Positions 50,912 through 51,013 of a DNA stretch of 51,013 nucleotides are shown here, in pieces (positions within the stretch are counted from its first letter, which is position 1; each line of letters begins with the position of its first letter). Under the pieces are notes generated by a model. It was not told the origin of the DNA and searched no databases. It saw only the letters and a list, made by a program, of their open reading frames with translations. Origin of the DNA: Paracoccaceae bacterium. GTDB lineage: Bacteria; Pseudomonadota; Alphaproteobacteria; Rhodobacterales; Rhodobacteraceae. Position numbers and translations under genes: made by a program. The stretch covers positions 1 through 51,013 of the forward strand of contig JAPOXR010000069.1 in NCBI GenBank assembly GCA_026706985.1, given 5' to 3'.

Positions 50912-51013
50912 TTAAGTGGAAGCATAACCTGAATTCCTGAAGTAGTTTGCACATTCCCCGGGCGGAAACTGGTCCAGCAGGTCGCCGATGCGCCTCCATG
51001 TCGCCTCGGCTGT
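50912..51013 (-). CDS. IS630-type transposase, C-terminal fragment (cut by window edge)
   Basis: The last 33 codons of a minus-strand frame are visible, ending with TAA at 50912-50914. They read ...WRRIGDLLDQFPPGECANYF and then RNSGYAST, the usual C-terminus of IS630-family transposases (a Trp-Arg helix followed by an ECxNY motif). The rest of the gene lies beyond the window, so completeness cannot be judged. The sequence just after the stop, with GAGCGTGATGAC, may contain the element's terminal repeat. Confidence 0.7.
   Translation of the reverse strand, partial: TAEATWRRIGDLLDQFPPGECANYFRNSGYAST

Noticed and set aside
1-51013. tRNA, rRNA and CRISPR arrays
   Set aside because: No T-arm GGTTCGAATCC-like motif with a matching acceptor stem and no regularly spaced direct repeats were seen on either strand; a covariance-model search would be decisive.

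Overview
The window looks like chromosomal DNA of a methylamine- and betaine-using alphaproteobacterium. The basis is gene content: a GmaS / N-methylglutamate synthase / N-methylglutamate dehydrogenase set, a GlxA-type AraC regulator, MetZ, an alphaproteobacterial-style AspS, and several Rieske oxygenases of the quaternary-amine type. No rRNA, tRNA or CRISPR was found, so the genus is not claimed.

Layout. (1) 1-1.3 kb: accessory DNA with a DUF6615-family gene and a decayed cysteine-rich reading frame. (2) 1.3-12.5 kb: a divergent methylamine locus. On the minus strand, a GlxA-type regulator is followed by mgsABC, gmaS and a class I glutamine amidotransferase; on the plus strand lie four sarcosine-oxidase-like genes that fit mgdABCD. 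Together they would convert methylamine to gamma-glutamylmethylamide, then N-methylglutamate, then glutamate plus a C1 unit. (3) 12.5-16.8 kb: a ThDP enzyme, TrkH and MetZ, all minus. (4) 17-20.2 kb: an accessory island with an IS1380-type element, two small unknown genes and a truncated Fic gene. (5) 20.3-24.4 kb: an orphan ProV-type ATPase, a Rieske oxygenase and aspS. (6) 24.5-27.1 kb: an internally deleted ISAs1-type element with a perfect 9-bp target duplication, a HigBA-type toxin-antitoxin pair and an unknown gene. (7) 27.5-36.3 kb: a DnaQ-like exonuclease, then a tightly packed run of DMT permease, Rieske oxygenase, SDR, beta-keto acid cleavage enzyme (BKACE), SDR, nitroreductase, permease and a FadB-like bifunctional enzyme. 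(8) 36.4-38.9 kb: an NrtR-type Nudix regulator divergent from a VWA protein; two matching palindromes overlap the promoter between them. (9) 39.1-41.3 kb: two amidohydrolases. (10) 41.6-43.3 kb: a DUF5131 (three-Cys motif) gene with its TcmP partner, the latter broken by one in-frame TGA. (11) 43.7-50.1 kb: a PotABCD-like uptake system packed with a third Rieske oxygenase and a class III aminotransferase. (12) The right edge carries the 3' end of an IS630-type transposase.

The theme is uptake and breakdown of methylated and quaternary amines. Three separate Rieske oxygenase alpha subunits are present, each beside transport or catabolic genes, but no dedicated reductase gene is visible. The best candidates for undescribed biology are the Rieske-SDR-BKACE operon, the Pot-Rieske-aminotransferase operon, the NrtR-VWA divergon and the DUF5131-TcmP pair. 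Functions are inferred from motifs and family memory; no database search was run.
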